Part shown: positions 32,931 to 33,783 of the stretch, in pieces
How the letters are laid out: every line of letters begins with the position of its first letter
Position numbering within the stretch: position 1 is the first letter of the stretch
Assembly (NCBI GenBank): GCA_021777555.1
Contig: JAJYDK010000042.1
Span: 1-33,783, forward strand
DNA: 33,783 bases
Source: Pseudomonadota bacterium
Lineage (GTDB): Bacteria > Pseudomonadota > Gammaproteobacteria > Steroidobacterales > Steroidobacteraceae
Direction: 5' to 3'
Notes under the pieces: generated by a model
The model's input: the letters and a program-made list of their open reading frames with translations, nothing else
What the model was told of the DNA's origin: nothing
Database searches by the model: none
Program-made: the position numbers and the translations under genes

Positions 32931-32990
32931 TATACTCAAATATCAGTATGAGTATACTCATTAGTATACGCAAATTGCAAATTGCGTATA
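32931..32990. promoter_or_regulatory. Operator-like palindromes upstream of the element gene
   Basis: In this AT-rich 60-base stretch there is a perfect 14-base palindrome ATGAGTATACTCAT (32948-32961). A further TATACTCA half-site (32931-32938) pairs with TGAGTATA (32949-32956). A second inverted repeat is TATACGCAA (32965-32973) with TTGCGTATA (32982-32990), and CAAATTG occurs twice in tandem (32971-32984). The arrangement suggests repressor binding over the promoter. Confidence 0.6.
32951..32980 (-). promoter_or_regulatory. Promoter of the element gene
   Basis: On the minus strand, TTGCAA (32980-32975) and TATACT (32956-32951) form a -35/-10 pair with an 18-base spacer. The -10 lies within the 14-base palindrome. 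The ATG at 32925 is about 25 bases downstream of the -10, giving a short leader with only a weak Shine-Dalgarno (GAG). Confidence 0.6.
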
Positions 32991-32997
32991 GCACTGA

Positions 32998-33092
32998 GCC
33001 CTTTCACGGCGGTAACACGGGTTCGAATCCCGTCGGGGACGTCATCTGATCAATAACTTACGTGATCACCCAGTGGCCGCGTCCAGTCGATG
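32998..33092 (+). repeat. Right direct repeat (attR-like), truncated tRNA-Glu copy
   Basis: This second copy of the 95-base repeat begins GCCCTTTCACGG and holds the 3' half of tRNA-Glu without its 5' half, so it is not a functional tRNA. The encoded CCA has become TCA (33042). It either marks the right end of the element or the left end of another, decayed element. Confidence 0.85.
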
Positions 33093-33640
33093 TCGATGAT
33101 CCACACGTGGAGATTGGCTTCTGGGCGATGGGTCTGCGTCCCCCGGCTTCGTGCGCGCGAGCTCGGCCAAGTCGAGACTGGCACATCGCTTGTGGCGGTC
33201 GAGGTCGATGTCGCCGATGGTCCGATGACCTGCGGGGCGTGCAGGTCGGCCAGAACATCGCCATGAGACCGCGCAGCGTGGGCTGAATGCCCCTCTCTCT
33301 GCTGGATTTCCTCGATAAGCGTCGGCGCGCGACGACAGATGAGCTCGGGGAAACGGCGTTTGCGCGATGCGCTTTCCAGCGGTAGAGGATCCTCCGCCCG
33401 GTCCCCGGCGTCACCACGATCGAGCGCGAGCCCTCTGACCCGCTCCTGCCGCATCGGCTCTGCCCGCATGACAGGCTGTTGCCGCAACATTTTTGTTTAT
33501 TTTACGACGTCGAGCACGGAGCAGCAGTAGACTGTCGCCGCACCATTGGCCGCGTCCGTGGCAACAGTCTGCCGCGGCAGGACATGCTTTTTTCTTTGCC
33601 GGTCTCGCACACAGACATTCACACACGTCCCGGCACCAGG
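33093..33640. other. Unassigned stretch right of the element
   Basis: About 550 bases with no recognisable gene. Open frames exist (for example 33050-33490 on the minus strand), but their translations show no domain and no integrase motif. Features seen: a partial motif CACC-N2-TGGCCGCGTCC at 33541-33557 that also occurs in both direct repeats; inverted arms AGACTGT (33529-33535) and ACAGTCT (33564-33570); and a perfect 12-base palindrome CTGCCGCGGCAG (33569-33580) followed by a T-run. The last could be a weak terminator. It may be the remnant of a second integration. Confidence 0.4.
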
Positions 33641-33783
33641 ATGCCAAACGTCACCATAAACGACAGACGGATTCCGCTTGGATCCGACGATGGTCTCATT
33701 CGCAAGACCGAGCTCATCATCAGCGGCGTGTTGCGCGGTGGGGTGCTCCTGAGCGTCGCGGTGATACTCGCCGGCGTGTGCTA
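33641..33783 (+). CDS. DUF1634-family membrane protein, N-terminal part (3' end outside window)
   Basis: The frame from ATG 33641 runs off the window end. The 47 visible residues read MPNVTINDRRIPLGSD...LIRKTELIISGVLRGGVLLSVAVILAGVC. A basic/polar start followed by VLRGGVLLSVAVILAG is characteristic of the first membrane helix of DUF1634 proteins. These are often encoded beside TauE/SafE-type sulfite exporter genes, which could lie just downstream but is not visible. Function is unknown. Confidence 0.6.
   Translation, partial: MPNVTINDRRIPLGSDDGLIRKTELIISGVLRGGVLLSVAVILAGVC

Larger units (their letters stand above)
31370..32997. mobile_element. 1.6-kb tRNA-Glu-integrated element carrying a single gene
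   Basis: A unit of 1,628 bases is delimited by direct repeats at 31370-31464 and 32998-33092, both beginning inside the anticodon stem of tRNA-Glu. This is the footprint of site-specific integration at a tRNA 3' end. Between the repeats there is one gene, the nucleotidyltransferase-fold protein on the minus strand, and an AT-rich promoter region unlike its surroundings. No integrase, excisionase, transposase or replication gene is present inside, so movement would need an enzyme supplied elsewhere, or the unit is a decayed remnant. Confidence 0.75.

Noticed and set aside
32998-33041. Second tRNA-Glu gene
   Set aside because: Only the 3' half is present; the acceptor 5' strand and D arm are missing and the CCA is changed, so it is an att-type duplicate.
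33050-33490. Integrase gene on the minus strand next to the right repeat
   Set aside because: The translation contains no R-H-R-Y style motif or other integrase hallmark and ends within the repeat; its C-terminal similarity to the frame at 31422-31649 comes only from the repeat.

Overview
The window is GC-rich, densely coded chromosomal DNA from a bacterium, most likely a gammaproteobacterium. The order gltX, tRNA-Ala(GGC), tRNA-Glu(TTC) is typical of Xanthomonadales and Pseudomonadales relatives, and the start-stop overlaps and GTG/TTG starts fit a high-GC proteobacterium. The taxonomic call is inference; no marker gene was searched.

Layout. (1) 1-2.8 kb: the tail of a cytochrome b561, then two YCII/DGPF-domain proteins and an ECF42-type sigma factor. 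(2) 2.8-6 kb, minus strand: a PAS hybrid histidine kinase and a secreted YXWGXW-repeat protein. (3) 6.2-12.35 kb, plus strand: a membrane-bound [NiFe]-hydrogenase operon with Tat-exported small subunit, large subunit, cytochrome b subunit, maturation protease, monoheme cytochrome c, HypA and a HemW-like radical SAM protein. (4) 12.46-18.45 kb, plus strand: an outer-membrane electron conduit of the Mtr type, with an OmcA/MtrC decaheme lipoprotein, a decaheme MtrA/DmsE-type cytochrome, an MtrB/PioB barrel and a small cytochrome c. (5) 18.5-21.6 kb, minus strand: an NTF2-like protein, a MenA-type prenyltransferase, and a fusion of a seven-heme cytochrome c with a six-helix cytochrome b. The fusion resembles CbcL-type quinol oxidoreductases in architecture. 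(6) 21.7-29.5 kb, plus strand: hypC-hypD-hypE-hypX-hypB-hypF and a RatA/COQ10 protein. (7) 29.6-31.4 kb: gltX, tRNA-Ala, tRNA-Glu. (8) 31.37-33.1 kb: a 1.6 kb unit bounded by 95-bp direct repeats derived from the tRNA-Glu 3' half. It carries one gene, a nucleotidyltransferase-fold protein with a DUF1488-like tail, behind an AT-rich promoter with operator-like palindromes. (9) 33.1-33.78 kb: unassigned DNA and the start of a DUF1634 protein.

Regions 3-6 read as one physiological unit. H2 oxidised by the hydrogenase would reduce (mena)quinone through the cytochrome b subunit. The seven-heme/cytochrome b fusion would reoxidise the quinol, and periplasmic cytochromes and the MtrABC-like conduit would carry electrons to an extracellular acceptor. 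The hyp genes, including hypX, would mature the enzyme. I count 29 c-type heme sites (10+10+7+1+1) in this stretch. The pathway is inferred from gene content.

The two most noteworthy items are this hydrogenase-plus-conduit locus, whose small subunit has an unusual CAGN proximal-cluster motif, and the integrase-free single-gene element in tRNA-Glu.
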